Assembly (NCBI GenBank): GCA_947172355.1 | Contig: CAMWBA010000004.1 | Location: forward strand, 1 to 52,544 | From: an uncultured Bacillota bacterium | GTDB taxonomy: Bacteria > Bacillota > Clostridia > Oscillospirales > Oscillospiraceae | Reading direction: 5' to 3' | DNA: 52,544 nucleotides | In this document: positions 1-9,149 of the stretch, piece by piece | How the letters are laid out: each line of letters opens with the position of its first letter | How positions within the stretch are numbered: position 1 is the first letter of the stretch | The notes under the pieces: model-generated | Databases searched by the model: none | What the model was told of the DNA's origin: nothing | The model's input: the letters and a program-made list of their open reading frames with translations, nothing else | Made by a program: the position numbers and the translations under genes

Positions 1-36
1 GGGTAGTATGTTCGATTCCGTTGGAAGGATAATGCT

Positions 37-1143
37 ATGAAATTTATGCAGAAAACCTGGGTGGCCTGGTTGCTTACCGCGGTCATGATTGCGGCAGCGC
101 TTTGTATTGGACAGACAAAGAATTATGAACGACTCCCCGCCGCCCCCGCCCCCTCCCCGTCTTCAGGGCTGGACTCTACGTTGTCCACCTCCGGCTATCA
201 CACGTGGATCTGGGATGATGCGAATATCCTGTCCTCCGCCACAGAGAGGCAAATCAACCTCTACAACGCCAACTGGGATTACCGCTACAACAGCGTGGTG
301 GCTATTGTGACCACCGATTCCACCAGCAGTCTGGAGGACTTTGCCTGGGACCAAGGGGTGGACATGGGTTTGGGGGAGGGGGACGCCATTTTGGTCATCT
401 CTGCCCGAGATGAGGACTGGTTCGTAGCCCCTGGCAACGACTTTTCTACCATTCTGACAAACCGGGTAGTCTCCGAACTGGAAACGATTCTGTCCGGCGA
501 TCTGAACGACAAGACTGTTTTGGCGTTCTATGAGGCGTTGAATCAGGTCTATCAAGACAACTTTGGCCTGGGCAATGCGGCAGCCGGCGGTGTTCCAGCC
601 CAGGAAGGGGTTCCAGGATACTATGATGGGAGCAGGTCAGCAGGGATTGTGATGCTGGTCTTTATCCTCATCGCCATCGTTTTGGTGATCAATGCCATTG
701 ACCGGATGCGCTACAACACCTATCGCACCAAGTATTACGGTGTGGTCAATCCTCCTGTGATGTTTCGCCCCATCTTTTTCTGGCACGGGCCGGGCTCCTA
801 CTGGTATCGCCGCCACTGGCGGCAGCCACCTCCGCCCCCGCCTCCCAGAAGACCAGGGCCAGGTCCTGGCGGGCATCCCGGTGGCTGCTTTGGCGGTTCC
901 AGCAGTTTTGGGGGCGGCAGTTCCAGCGGCTTTGGCGGTGCGGGCAACCGTGGGCCAAGGGGCGGTGGAACATTTGGCGGACGCTCCTCAGGAAGCGGCC
1001 GTTCCGGCGGTTTTGGTGGTTCCTTCGGAGGATCCCGCAGTGGCGGTTCCTTCGGCGGCTCCAGAAGCGGCGGCTTCGGCGGAGGCCGTTCCGGCGGCTT
1101 TGGAGGCGGCTCCCGGGGCGGGGGCTTCGGCGGCCGGCGCTGA
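37..1143 (+). CDS. TPM-domain membrane protein with glycine-rich tail
   Basis: A 368-residue membrane protein. It has an N-terminal signal-anchor (about residues 7-25), a TPM/YgcG-like extracytoplasmic domain (about 50-175, beginning around the YHTWIWDDANILS segment), a second membrane helix (about 203-222), a proline run near 262-270 and a C-terminal tail of roughly 80 residues made of Gly/Ser/Phe repeats (GGFGG, SFGGS). This layout is typical of YgcG-type TPM proteins; the family is linked to envelope or photosystem repair functions, but the role in Firmicutes is not settled. The ATG follows AAGGA with good spacing. A terminator follows, so this is the last gene of its unit. The tail composition is low complexity rather than a sign of transfer. 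Family call is sound, function unknown. Confidence 0.75.
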   Translation: MKFMQKTWVAWLLTAVMIAAALCIGQTKNYERLPAAPAPSPSSGLDSTLSTSGYHTWIWDDANILSSATERQINLYNANWDYRYNSVVAIVTTDSTSSLEDFAWDQGVDMGLGEGDAILVISARDEDWFVAPGNDFSTILTNRVVSELETILSGDLNDKTVLAFYEALNQVYQDNFGLGNAAAGGVPAQEGVPGYYDGSRSAGIVMLVFILIAIVLVINAIDRMRYNTYRTKYYGVVNPPVMFRPIFFWHGPGSYWYRRHWRQPPPPPPPRRPGPGPGGHPGGCFGGSSSFGGGSSSGFGGAGNRGPRGGGTFGGRSSGSGRSGGFGGSFGGSRSGGSFGGSRSGGFGGGRSGGFGGGSRGGGFGGRR

Positions 1144-1160
1144 AAAGTTCAACGGTTCGA

Positions 1161-1199
1161 TCTCCCTGGGAAGATTTCTTCTTCCTGGGGAGATTTTTT
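1161..1199 (+). terminator. Rho-independent terminator after TPM gene
   Basis: A 13-bp imperfect stem (TCTCCCTGGGAAG against CTTCCTGGGGAGA, two mismatches) is followed by TTTTTT. It lies 18 bp after the stop codon of the TPM-domain gene. Confidence 0.75.
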
Positions 1200-1276
1200 G
1201 GACATACCCTCCCCTTACATTGCATAAGATGGAAGCGACAGATACCTTACGATATCGCAAATAGGAGTGTTGCTTC

Positions 1277-1894
1277 ATGGAGACCAATAAAAACAAGATT
1301 TTCCTCCGGGGCCGGTTGACTGCCCCGCCTGCCACGTCCCACACGAACCACGGTGTGGAGTATCTGATGCTGCCGCTGGCAGTTCGCCGCCTGTCTGGCG
1401 CAGAAGATACTCTCCATGTCATTGCTGCCCGGGAACAGCTGGATGCGCTCACACTGGAGCCAGATGCCCCTCTTGCTGTCCGAGGAGAGGTGCGGACCTT
1501 CAACAACCGCAGCGGTGTGGGGCGGCGGCTTGTGGTCAGTGTGTTTGCTCGGGAGTTGAGTCAAGCAGCAGGGGAGGATGAGAACCGGTTGGAACTGTCT
1601 GGAACCCTGTGCAAGCCGCCCGCCCTCCGTGCCACCCCCTTAGGCCGGACAATCTGTGATATGATTCTGGCCATTAACCGCCGGTATGGCCGGGCAGACT
1701 ATCTGCCTTGCATCGCTTGGGGCAGTTTGGCCTACCGCTGTGCCTCTATGAATGTAGGGGACCGCTTGGCTTTGGAGGGCAGGCTGCAAAGCAGAATCTA
1801 TACCAAGGAGGTAGATGGCCAACTTCAGGAACGCACTGCTTTTGAGATCTCTATCATGTCCTTGTCTGATACAGAACCTGTCTACATAGATTAG
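1277..1894 (+). CDS. Double OB-fold SSB/PriB-like protein
   Basis: A 205-residue protein with two successive OB-fold-like segments (about 5-95 and 105-200). Both carry the pattern of SSB-type proteins: a short beta strand with L-x-G-x-L (residues 8-13 and 105-112), and a late strand giving LALEGRLQSR (about 173-182). The second half has the usual SSB elements DYLPCIAWG and GDRLALEGRL. The likely role is single-stranded DNA binding, possibly as an accessory to the main SSB, in the cytoplasm. There is no acidic SSB C-terminal tip, which argues against it being the housekeeping SSB. The ATG is preceded by AGGAG. It stands alone between two terminator-bounded genes. Confidence 0.6.
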   Translation: METNKNKIFLRGRLTAPPATSHTNHGVEYLMLPLAVRRLSGAEDTLHVIAAREQLDALTLEPDAPLAVRGEVRTFNNRSGVGRRLVVSVFARELSQAAGEDENRLELSGTLCKPPALRATPLGRTICDMILAINRRYGRADYLPCIAWGSLAYRCASMNVGDRLALEGRLQSRIYTKEVDGQLQERTAFEISIMSLSDTEPVYID

Positions 1895-2000
1895 AGAATT
1901 TCTCATGGTAATTTTCTGTCCTCACCTTCAAGACGCAAACAAGCTCAATCAAAGAACCATTTTTTCTCCCTGCATAATTTCCCTAAAAGGGAAAAACAAT

Positions 2001-2032
2001 AGGGATACATCCATTTTAAAGGAGGTATCCCT
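2001..2032 (+). promoter_or_regulatory. Inverted repeat enclosing the SD of the SLH gene
   Basis: AGGGATAC (2001-2008) and GTATCCCT (2025-2032) form a perfect 8-bp stem that ends directly at the ATG. The loop carries AAAGGAG, so the ribosome binding site would sit in a hairpin loop. It may modulate translation of the surface protein. No known riboswitch class is recognised. Confidence 0.4.
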
Positions 2033-3349
2033 ATGAAACGCACCACTTTCCTGTGCCGGGCTGCCACACCTGTATTGGCACTGGCGCTGGCTCTCTCGTT
2101 GTCCCTTCCCACCTCCGCTTTTTTCTGGAATAAAAAGACGAATATGCCATATGTGGAGGATTTTTCCAAAAATGGTCTGATCGGTACTATTATCTCCTTT
2201 GAGCGGGAAGATTTTGTGGTCAAGACCGACAGCAAAATTTCGCTCAACGGCATTACTATCGACGCGCTCCCTGAGCCCGGCACAGGCGAGCTTTGTATTG
2301 GCGGCCAGCCGGTGGAGACCGGCGCCTTTGTGGATGCTACTGCACTGGCTGGACTGCGCTTCCAGAGTTCTTCCACCCCCACTGTCACACAGACAACTTT
2401 GCTGTTTACTCCATCGTTTTCCTCGGGCCAAGATACCCGGCAGTCTACAGTAACCATCTATCTTTTGGACAAGGAGAACAATCCTCCAGTGGCCCGAAAT
2501 ATGGAGCTGACCACCTATAAAAATGTTGCCATCACCGGCTATTTTGACGCCGTGGACGGGGAAGGGGATGCCCTCACCTTCCAGCTCACCTCTACTCCTG
2601 CTCGTGGTGCGGTAACATTAGCGGAGGATGGACAGTTTGTCTATACCCCCTACGAAAATAAAACCGGATCGGATTCGTTCACCTATGTTGCCATGGACCC
2701 TGCGGGCAACACATCGCCAGAGGCCAAAGTATCTCTGCGCATTGATAAGCCGGATACCAAAGTGACTTATGCCGACTTGGATGGACATCCTGTTCAAAAG
2801 GCCGCAGTTCGTCTGGCGGAAGAGGGAGTCTATGTAGGCCGGTATGTCAATGGCCGGTATTTCTTTGACCCGGATCAGTCCGTCACCCGAGCTCAGTTCC
2901 TTACAATGGCCATGTCTGTCGCTGGATTGGAGGATCTGGAGGGAATTACACTCACAGGTTTCTCTGATGACGAAGCCATCCCCACCTGGGCCAAAGGAGC
3001 TGTCTCCGCTGCGCTGAAAGCTGGTGTGGTTCAAGGCACCCGGGATGTGGACGGTGCTCCCGTCTTTGGCGCAGCAAAGAATATCTCACGGGCAGAGGCA
3101 GCGGTTATGTTGGACAACCTTCTGGATATTACCGATGTGCCGGTGGCAGTATTTTCGGCTGAGGCCCCCGACTACTGGGCTGCTCAGGCAGCAGCCAATC
3201 TGTCCGCCTCTGGTGTCATCCGGGCAGAGACTTCTGGAGTTGCTCAACTGAGCCAGATGCTTACTATGGCGGAAGCCGCTGAAATGCTGGATGGCGCACT
3301 GGATGTGATGGAGACACGGAACAGCGGAAGCTGGCTGCCCTGGGCCTAA
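2033..3349 (+). CDS. Exported SLH-domain protein with Ig/cadherin-like module
   Basis: A 438-residue surface protein. Residues 1-30 are a signal peptide (basic start, Ala/Leu core, ending near TSAFF). Residues about 148-238 form an Ig/cadherin-like beta module seen in adhesion proteins, with the GDALTFQLTSTPARGAVTL and FVYTPYENKTGSDSFTY strands. The C-terminal 190 residues hold SLH-type repeats (FFDPDQSVTRAQFLTMAMS, then ISRAEAAVMLDNLL, then LTMAEAAEMLD), which normally bind secondary cell-wall polymer. The protein is therefore probably held at the cell wall. AAAGGAGG precedes the ATG inside a small hairpin. A shared terminator separates it from the convergent gene downstream. Confidence 0.8.
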   Translation: MKRTTFLCRAATPVLALALALSLSLPTSAFFWNKKTNMPYVEDFSKNGLIGTIISFEREDFVVKTDSKISLNGITIDALPEPGTGELCIGGQPVETGAFVDATALAGLRFQSSSTPTVTQTTLLFTPSFSSGQDTRQSTVTIYLLDKENNPPVARNMELTTYKNVAITGYFDAVDGEGDALTFQLTSTPARGAVTLAEDGQFVYTPYENKTGSDSFTYVAMDPAGNTSPEAKVSLRIDKPDTKVTYADLDGHPVQKAAVRLAEEGVYVGRYVNGRYFFDPDQSVTRAQFLTMAMSVAGLEDLEGITLTGFSDDEAIPTWAKGAVSAALKAGVVQGTRDVDGAPVFGAAKNISRAEAAVMLDNLLDITDVPVAVFSAEAPDYWAAQAAANLSASGVIRAETSGVAQLSQMLTMAEAAEMLDGALDVMETRNSGSWLPWA

Positions 3350-3393
3350 AATGCCCCAGGTTTTTGAGTTGAGGTAAAAGAGATCAATAAATC

Positions 3394-3435
3394 AAATGCC
3401 CCTGATGAAAGAAAGATACTGCATCAGGGGCATTT
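3394..3435. terminator. Bidirectional terminator
   Basis: AAATGCCCCTGATG (3394-3407) pairs perfectly with CATCAGGGGCATTT (3422-3435). It lies between the convergent SLH gene and the minus-strand DUF3810 gene. T-rich sequence on the plus side and A-rich sequence on the other make it usable from both directions. Confidence 0.8.
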
Positions 3436-3450
3436 TAGTATGGTACTTCT

Positions 3451-4554
3451 TTATCGTTTCAAGTAGTAGTTTACCAGCAAGTCCACACAGGCTCCATAGG
3501 AGTGGATACCAAGTTCTTGGTCATTGCTTTTTAAAAAGGAGTCGTACATGTCTCCAGCTACATCCTCTGCCGGAGACTCTAATTCGGCCCAATAATTGTT
3601 GTTGTCGCTCCAGTCGATGAACAATTCCCGGTTAAAGGTCTGTTCCGCAATCTTATTCCAAGCGTCAGGGGAGACGGGATATAGGGCGTTGCATAAGTTG
3701 ATGAGTCCCATGAGATAACCGGAATATTGATAGACCACATCGTCACAGGAGGTACAAGCTGCGATCCCTACAAAGTTTGCTTCCAGTTCAGAAGAGACCA
3801 TCCGCTGGTGAGACATCTCATGGGCGATGGTAGCGGGAATCAAACAGGCAGGGGCATCTACATTCACATTTGCCTCACCTGTAAAGGGAAAGTAAATACC
3901 AGTGAAGCCGAGAATGCTTTGCAATCTGGAGAAGAACAAGGGCTTTGCCTTTACAGCTTTTATGTTCAAGGAAGAAAACTTCTGTCCAATATTATGGTAA
4001 ATACTGGGCCCCCGGTCAAAACAGTCGAACAGGTCTGCGGCAAAGTGTCCTTCTGCGTCTCGGGGCACTTGCGGAGCCAAGGCAGCAGCCTGTTGAGCGA
4101 AGTACTTGGTGACCTCAGCTAACTCCTCGATAGAATAGGGAGAGGTCTCCAGCCCTTCCCGCTGAGCAAAGGAGGGAACATAATAAGCAGCATTCCAAAA
4201 CCAGCACAGTCCAGCCCAAAGCCACAGCCATACAATCCCCAGCCCCAGAAGCCGGCGCAGAAAGAGAATCGGCTTTTTCTGGTGGACCACTAGTACAATT
4301 GCCCGTCCCAGCCACACAGTACAGCCAGACAGGAACAGGACAGCAAAGACCTCAGCTACAGAAACAGGAAATAAGGACCAAAGGCGGCCCAATACCTGTT
4401 CCAGAGGAGCCATAACAGACCAGACCCAGGCACCTATGACCACTTGCCTGCCCTTCAGTACCTCGAATAAGATCACCAGAGCGAGGGGGAGGGTGATCGT
4501 TCCAAGGAAGAACCAGACCTTTGCAGAGTTTATATGATTGACTTTTGTGTACAT
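3451..4554 (-). CDS. DUF3810-family membrane zinc-peptidase-like protein
   Basis: A 367-residue protein with three N-terminal membrane helices followed by a soluble domain. The soluble part holds an HEMSH motif (IAHEMSHQRMV), which fits the HExxH zinc-binding signature of metallopeptidases, and a nearby acidic helix (SSELEANFVG) that could give the third ligand. This arrangement is the DUF3810 family pattern; substrate unknown. I start it at 4554 because AAAGGAG lies at the right distance from that ATG, while the longer ORF has no ribosome binding site. It lies directly downstream of tmcAL on the same strand (33 bp apart) and ends at the bidirectional terminator. Confidence 0.7.
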   Translation of the reverse strand: MYTKVNHINSAKVWFFLGTITLPLALVILFEVLKGRQVVIGAWVWSVMAPLEQVLGRLWSLFPVSVAEVFAVLFLSGCTVWLGRAIVLVVHQKKPILFLRRLLGLGIVWLWLWAGLCWFWNAAYYVPSFAQREGLETSPYSIEELAEVTKYFAQQAAALAPQVPRDAEGHFAADLFDCFDRGPSIYHNIGQKFSSLNIKAVKAKPLFFSRLQSILGFTGIYFPFTGEANVNVDAPACLIPATIAHEMSHQRMVSSELEANFVGIAACTSCDDVVYQYSGYLMGLINLCNALYPVSPDAWNKIAEQTFNRELFIDWSDNNNYWAELESPAEDVAGDMYDSFLKSNDQELGIHSYGACVDLLVNYYLKR

Positions 4555-4587
4555 GATTTCTCCTTTACAAGCGGCTGCTGGCCACAT

Positions 4588-5754
4588 CTACTTGAGGATA
4601 ACAGGACCTGATGTCCACTCCAGTCCACAAGGCTGAGGGGAGGCAAAACAGAGGGAAAATAGATCGGTGAATCGCTCCTCCAGAGCAAAAAGGGTTTGAG
4701 CTTGAAGGGAATAGTGGCGGATGTGGGCCGGTTTGACAAAAAGGGGGAGAGTCGTTATGGCGTTCATTTTTTTGAGTATCTGCTGGCCCCGCTGGTTGAA
4801 TCCCAATACTCGGATATAGGGTGGAGCAGGGGGAATATCCTGTTTTTTTAGTCCCAGCAGGGCATAGAGGGCCAGCCGCCGAACACGGGCATGCGTATAG
4901 GTGCGGGTTTTGGTCAGGGTGTATAGTTCCTCCAAGCTGGCTGTCTGCCGGGCGGCAGACAGCAGACGAGCGGCCAGGCCATCGCCGCTGTCTGGAAGGG
5001 ACTCTGCCTCCTCTAAGGTCATAGTGCGCAATCGGGCAATCAGTGTCCGCTCCAACCACTGCATATCGGCTGGTTCTCCCATCTGAGACAAGTGCTGAAA
5101 AGGGAAAATACTTGTCACATCTCCGGAGCGAAGATGCTGGCGCAGAAGGGAGGCGGAGGGAAATCCATCTCGTTCCGCTACGCTGTCATGGCCAGCGCCT
5201 TGACGGGGAATGGTGACTGCCTCCATGTTTGGGGGAAGAAAGCGGAGATACTCTGTCCCCAAATTGTTGTTGGGGGTATCTAACAGGGCTGCGGTCTGTT
5301 CGCCCAGCAGTTGGGCGGCCGCCTGACGGCGGCATTGGGCAAAGGACCTTTGGGGTCTCAGTTCCCGGCGCAGGGTTTGGGAAAATTCCGGACTGTTGAG
5401 GCAGTGGGCCAGCGCCAGAAGGGGAGCAATGTCCCCGCATTCACTGCCGAAAGAGAGGGTATCCACAACCCCTGTGGCACTTAAAATCGCCATAGCGCCG
5501 CTGGCAAACCTCTCGGCGGATGCGGTGGACCAGACAGTGGGCAGTTCCAACACCAAGTCTGCGCCGCCATCCAGGGCCATTCCGGTCCGGACCCATTTGT
5601 CAGTGACGGCACACTCCCCGCGTTGGACCCAATTTCCGCTCATAACGGCTACCACAGCGGTCTCCTCCTGGAAAAGCCGGCGGGTTGCTGCAATATGAAA
5701 TGCGTGTCCGGTGTGGAAGGGGTTATATTCTGCTACAATCCCGATGGTTTTCAA
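4588..5754 (-). CDS. tmcAL: tRNA(Met) cytidine acetate ligase
   Basis: A nucleotidyltransferase-fold enzyme that uses acetate and ATP to acetylate the wobble cytidine (C34) of elongator tRNA-Met. Visible features are the start GIVAEYNPFHTGHAFHI with the HxGH-type adenylate motif (HTGH), AVMSGNWVQRGE, the LVLELPTVWS segment and a C-terminal helical domain. Length (389 residues) fits the TmcAL (YlbM) family. I prefer a TTG start at 5754: CCAGGAGG lies seven bases upstream and the protein then begins at the conserved strand; the upstream ATG at 5790 would add an unlikely leader. It is divergent from ackA, a common neighbour in Clostridia, and acetate is its substrate. Confidence 0.88.
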   Translation of the reverse strand: MKTIGIVAEYNPFHTGHAFHIAATRRLFQEETAVVAVMSGNWVQRGECAVTDKWVRTGMALDGGADLVLELPTVWSTASAERFASGAMAILSATGVVDTLSFGSECGDIAPLLALAHCLNSPEFSQTLRRELRPQRSFAQCRRQAAAQLLGEQTAALLDTPNNNLGTEYLRFLPPNMEAVTIPRQGAGHDSVAERDGFPSASLLRQHLRSGDVTSIFPFQHLSQMGEPADMQWLERTLIARLRTMTLEEAESLPDSGDGLAARLLSAARQTASLEELYTLTKTRTYTHARVRRLALYALLGLKKQDIPPAPPYIRVLGFNQRGQQILKKMNAITTLPLFVKPAHIRHYSLQAQTLFALEERFTDLFSLCFASPQPCGLEWTSGPVILK

Positions 5755-5943
5755 GGGCGGTCCTCCTGGATAATGAGTGGGCTCTATCAAACGGACAAAA
5801 AAATATATGGAAGAAAAGTAAAAAAGTGGTTGTCCAAATGAAGAAAAGGAGTTAGAATAGAAGTATCAACCGGGCTGTCTTTATTGTAATACATTCCTGC
5901 GCTGGAGGCAACCCAAATTTGATTTGAGAAGGAGACGATTCCC

Positions 5944-7137
5944 ATGAATATTTTGGTAATTAACGCCGGCAGTTCCTCCCTGAAGTACCAACTGCTTAAC
6001 CCTGAGACCCAACAGGTGCTGGCAAAGGGCCTCTGTGAGCGCATCGGTATCGATGGCAAATTTACCTACAAGCCCGAGGGCAAGGAGGCCATTAAAGAGG
6101 CCGATGTGGCCATGCCCACCCACAACGAGGCCATCAAGGCTGTGCTGGACGCTTTGGTGGATTCCAAGAACGGCGTGATTGGTTCTATGAAAGAGATCGA
6201 TGCGGTGGGGCATCGGGTGGTTCACGGCGGCGAGAAGTTTGCCAAATCCGTTCTGATTACCAATGAGGTTATGGCCGCTATTGAGGAGTGCAACCCCCTA
6301 GCTCCCCTGCACAACCCCGCCAACATCATTGGCATCAAGGCGTGCCAGGCCCTTATGCCCAGCACCCCCATGGTGGCCGTCTTTGATACCGCTTTCCACC
6401 AGACCATGCCCGCCGCCGCCTATATGTATGCCCTGCCTTATGAGTACTATGAGAACGACAAGGTGCGCCGTTATGGCTTCCACGGTACCTCCCACAAGTA
6501 TGTGACCCAGCGGGCCGCTGCCATGCTGGGCAAGCCCATCGAGGAGCTGAAGCTCATCTCCTGCCACTTGGGCAACGGCTCCTCCATCGCAGCTGTGGAC
6601 GGTGGCAAGTCTGTGGATACCTCCATGGGCTTCACCCCCCTGGCCGGCCTGCCCATGGGGACCCGCTGCGGCGACATTGACGCCGGCATCCTTCAGTATT
6701 TGATGAACAAATACAGCATGGACATCAACCAGATGCTCAACGTGCTGAATAAGAAATCCGGTGTGGAGGGATTGAGCTGCGTCAGCTCCGATTTCCGTGA
6801 CCTGGAGAATGCTGCTGCCGAGGGCAATGAGAAAGCCGGGCTGGCTCAGAAGAAGTTTGCCTACGAGGTGAAAAAGTTTGTGGGTGCTTATGCCGCCGCT
6901 ATGGGAGGGGCAGACGCCATAATCTTCACCGCCGGTGTGGGGGAGAATGATAAGGTTGTCCGTGCGATGGTCTGTGAGGGCCTGGAGTATATGGGCGTGG
7001 AGCTGGATGCCACCTCCAACGATGTTCGGGGCAAGGAGGCCGTCATCTCCGCCAGCAGTTCTAAGGTAAAGGTTCTGCTTATCCCCACCAATGAAGAATT
7101 GATGATTGCCATTGACACCGCCGCTCTGGCAAAATAA
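5944..7137 (+). CDS. ackA: Acetate kinase
   Basis: Converts acetyl phosphate and ADP to acetate and ATP, the energy-yielding last step of acetate fermentation in the cytoplasm. The 397-residue protein has the full family pattern: [17 protein letters not shown] at the N-terminus, [63 protein letters not shown] and [10 protein letters not shown] near the C-terminus. The catalytic Asp and the phosphate-binding His/Arg residues are all present. GAGAAGGAGA precedes the ATG. No pta is beside it in this window, so it appears monocistronic and ends in its own terminator. Confidence 0.97.
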   Translation: MNILVINAGSSSLKYQLLNPETQQVLAKGLCERIGIDGKFTYKPEGKEAIKEADVAMPTHNEAIKAVLDALVDSKNGVIGSMKEIDAVGHRVVHGGEKFAKSVLITNEVMAAIEECNPLAPLHNPANIIGIKACQALMPSTPMVAVFDTAFHQTMPAAAYMYALPYEYYENDKVRRYGFHGTSHKYVTQRAAAMLGKPIEELKLISCHLGNGSSIAAVDGGKSVDTSMGFTPLAGLPMGTRCGDIDAGILQYLMNKYSMDINQMLNVLNKKSGVEGLSCVSSDFRDLENAAAEGNEKAGLAQKKFAYEVKKFVGAYAAAMGGADAIIFTAGVGENDKVVRAMVCEGLEYMGVELDATSNDVRGKEAVISASSSKVKVLLIPTNEELMIAIDTAALAK

Positions 7138-7154
7138 AAGTAAGTTCGCGTGCG

Positions 7155-7183
7155 CCGGACGCCGGGAGGCGTCCGGTATTTTT
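7155..7183 (+). terminator. ackA terminator
   Basis: CCGGACGCC (7155-7163) pairs with GGCGTCCGG (7168-7176), loop GGGA, followed by TATTTTTAT. Confidence 0.85.
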
Positions 7184-7364
7184 ATAGAAAGAACGTTCAA
7201 AGGAGGCGAACTCCCTTGTATGCACTGAATGCATAACATTTTGTGTTGAACTTGACGGTTGTTGCCTTTGAGAAAGACCTTTCTTTCCCGATCAATACAT
7301 ATTTGTCTGTCCATGCAGAGAGCAACAGTTTTTGTGCAGATCTGAATATGGATGTCGACCATAA

Positions 7365-7610
7365 GTGACTGATCCAGTTTGCAGGTATCCTAAAACGATA
7401 CGTTGTCAGGCACAGCGGTCCTGGAAGAGCCCTATGGGATGTACATTTTCAACGCAAAGAGGCGGTCATATCCGGGTACAAGGGAATCTATGCAAAACAA
7501 ATGCCGGCTGGCCCGATCGAGAATTTCGCTTTGTGAACCAGTTTGACCAGACCTATCTGAAGCCTTTTGTCGATGCTTTGCAGGGAGTGGGTATAAATGG
7601 AACTTTGTAA
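7365..7610 (+). pseudogene. Possible decayed coding fragment
   Basis: The stretch 7184-7596 holds no convincing intact gene. One frame gives 81 codons whose last 28 residues (FRFVNQFDQTYLKPFVDALQ onward) look protein-like, while the preceding segment reads more sensibly in the other plus frames (YGMYIFNAK, then AVISGYKGIYAKQMPAGPIE). This suggests the C-terminal end of a gene broken by at least two frameshifts. No family is recognised. It overlaps the next start by 14 bp. Confidence 0.3.
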
Positions 7611-8520
7611 AAAATGGTCTGTAACCATGAAAAATCACATAAGCGGCGGAGGCGTTTTGACGCCGTTTCAAGACCCCTTTGATTCCTCCGCCTTTTATGT
7701 CTCCGACGGCTGGGGATCCTATTACGCTTCCATTCGCTTACGAAAGCTGTCTGTCGAGACAGGGGAAGAGTTGGCGAATGTTTTGACACGGGATTGTGTC
7801 CGGTGCATCCACGCAGAGGAGGATAGGCTGTTCGCTATTTTGAACAAACGCATTCTGGAGCTGGATCGGGAGACCTTGGAGGTGCGGCATGCCTATAAAA
7901 AAGGTGTCCCCCAACACATGGATTTTGTCGGCTTTAACGGTGTGGACAAGTTGGTCATGATGAACTGGATGGGCGGCTTTTTCAATATTTTTGATTTGAA
8001 CACAGGGAAGACACAGCGAAAAAAGGCCAGCAACTGCTGCGGCATCCTAAAGGAGACACCCAATTTCTTTCTGGTTATGGATGGAGAATCGGTACTGCGA
8101 TATAATTTGGAGAAAAATAAGTTCCAAAAGCTGATTGATACGGAGTCCTATACAGATTGTGTCCAAGGCACGTCCGGAGCGCTATATCTGCTGTGCAAAG
8201 GGCCGATCGTGGATGGTGAGATCTCCTCCAAAGTTTTGGTGTATCCCACCGCCACGGGCGGCGAGCCTCTGGAGATTGTGCCAGGAGAGCTGGTCCAGCA
8301 TATCTCGCTGTCTCAGGATGAGAAGCATCTGGCTTTGACCCGGGACAACCGCTTTTGGCTGTATTCCATCCCGGAGGGGCGGCTTGTGTTCCAACATGAA
8401 TTTGACGGTGCGTTTGTCTTTGAGGATGGGCTGCGAGTATTTGACCAGAATACCGTCCTTACCTACCGGTGGAGTGAAAAAAATTTGACCTGCTGGAGCC
8501 TTGTGGAGCAGATGCTATGA
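7597..8520 (+). CDS. Unknown protein, beta-propeller-like
   Basis: A 307-residue cytoplasmic protein with no signal peptide or membrane helix. It is rich in short beta strands separated by turns (for example FYVSDGWGSYYASIRLRKLS, LFAILNKRILELDRETLEV, LALTRDNRFWLYSIPEGRL), a spacing that suggests a seven-bladed WD/YncE-like propeller, but no blade motif is clear enough to name. A second in-frame ATG at 7627 is possible. Its stop overlaps the next gene's ATG (ATGA), so the two are translationally coupled. Function is not recognised; pairs of this kind occur near toxin-immunity loci, which is only a suggestion. Confidence 0.6.
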   Translation: MELCKKWSVTMKNHISGGGVLTPFQDPFDSSAFYVSDGWGSYYASIRLRKLSVETGEELANVLTRDCVRCIHAEEDRLFAILNKRILELDRETLEVRHAYKKGVPQHMDFVGFNGVDKLVMMNWMGGFFNIFDLNTGKTQRKKASNCCGILKETPNFFLVMDGESVLRYNLEKNKFQKLIDTESYTDCVQGTSGALYLLCKGPIVDGEISSKVLVYPTATGGEPLEIVPGELVQHISLSQDEKHLALTRDNRFWLYSIPEGRLVFQHEFDGAFVFEDGLRVFDQNTVLTYRWSEKNLTCWSLVEQML

Positions 8521-8843
8521 CGATTTGGTGTGAATTTGAACAGTGGCCTAGCTATGACCCGCTGGATGACAATTCCGATGTGATCGTAACCCTGGAGGAC
8601 GGAAGCCGCTGGGCCGCAACATTTATGACCTACCAAAATGTAAAAACCCTTGCGAAGAAGAATCGTCAGACAGGGGAGTGCTTGTCTGGGCAGTATCTAG
8701 ACATCCCTCATCTGATTTTAGTGGGGGAGCTGTCCAGGACTTCCGTAGAAGCCACTGTAGAGGATATTCTGCAAAACGGATCGCTGGCGGTCTGCTTTGA
8801 GCTGTTGGACAGCATTGACAAGGTAGAAAACACTATACTATAA
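8517..8843 (+). CDS. Unknown small protein coupled to the propeller-like gene
   Basis: A 108-residue protein starting at an ATGA overlap with the preceding gene. It begins MTIWCEFEQWPSYDPLDDNSDV and has an alternating strand/helix pattern without membrane segments. I do not recognise the family. Its small size, acidic character and coupling to the upstream gene resemble immunity-type proteins of polymorphic toxin systems, but no toxin is present nearby, so this is speculative. Confidence 0.55.
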   Translation: MTIWCEFEQWPSYDPLDDNSDVIVTLEDGSRWAATFMTYQNVKTLAKKNRQTGECLSGQYLDIPHLILVGELSRTSVEATVEDILQNGSLAVCFELLDSIDKVENTIL

Positions 8844-8878
8844 TAGCGCTGACCAAAACGACACAGTGAGGTGTAACC

Positions 8879-9131
8879 ATGAAAAAATGGTATGAGGAAG
8901 AGTACGAATGGCTGTCCAATCAACGACCAGGGCTTCGGTATCTGCTCCAAAACCATGATGATGCTGCTTCCCTTGATGGAGGCAGTTCAGAACGGCGAAG
9001 GCCTGACAAAAGTCGGCGGAGATGACAAGTATAGTAAAGTGATTGTCTGCCCTGACGGCTGTGTGATGTTTCGCCTCACTGCAAAGCCATTAGGAAACGA
9101 GAACTGTTTCACTGGAAAATTTTTTGATTAA
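8879..9131 (+). pseudogene. TIGR04076-family gene with internal deletion
   Basis: The ATG at 8879 opens with MKKWYEEEYEW, the usual N-terminus of TIGR04076 proteins, and the +1 frame downstream continues with the family's C-terminal half (CPINDQGFGICSKTMMMLLP, then VCPDGCVMFRLTAKPLGNEN). The middle of the protein, which normally carries several dozen residues including a YCRNGEE-like segment, is missing, and the two halves are out of frame around 8911. The gene is thus a deletion pseudogene. The 79-codon open frame from 8892 is a by-product of the fusion. The family's function is unknown; conserved cysteines remain in the C-terminal half. Confidence 0.7.
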
Positions 9132-9149
9132 ATGTTCGAGGAGGCTGGC

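Noticed and set aside
881-1264. Ala-rich 127-codon frame in the end of the TPM gene
   Set aside because: Shadow of the Gly/Ser repeat coding region in another frame; no SD, ends past the terminator.
6298-7362. 354-codon antisense open frame over ackA
   Set aside because: His/Gly-rich shadow of ackA; no SD and no domain.
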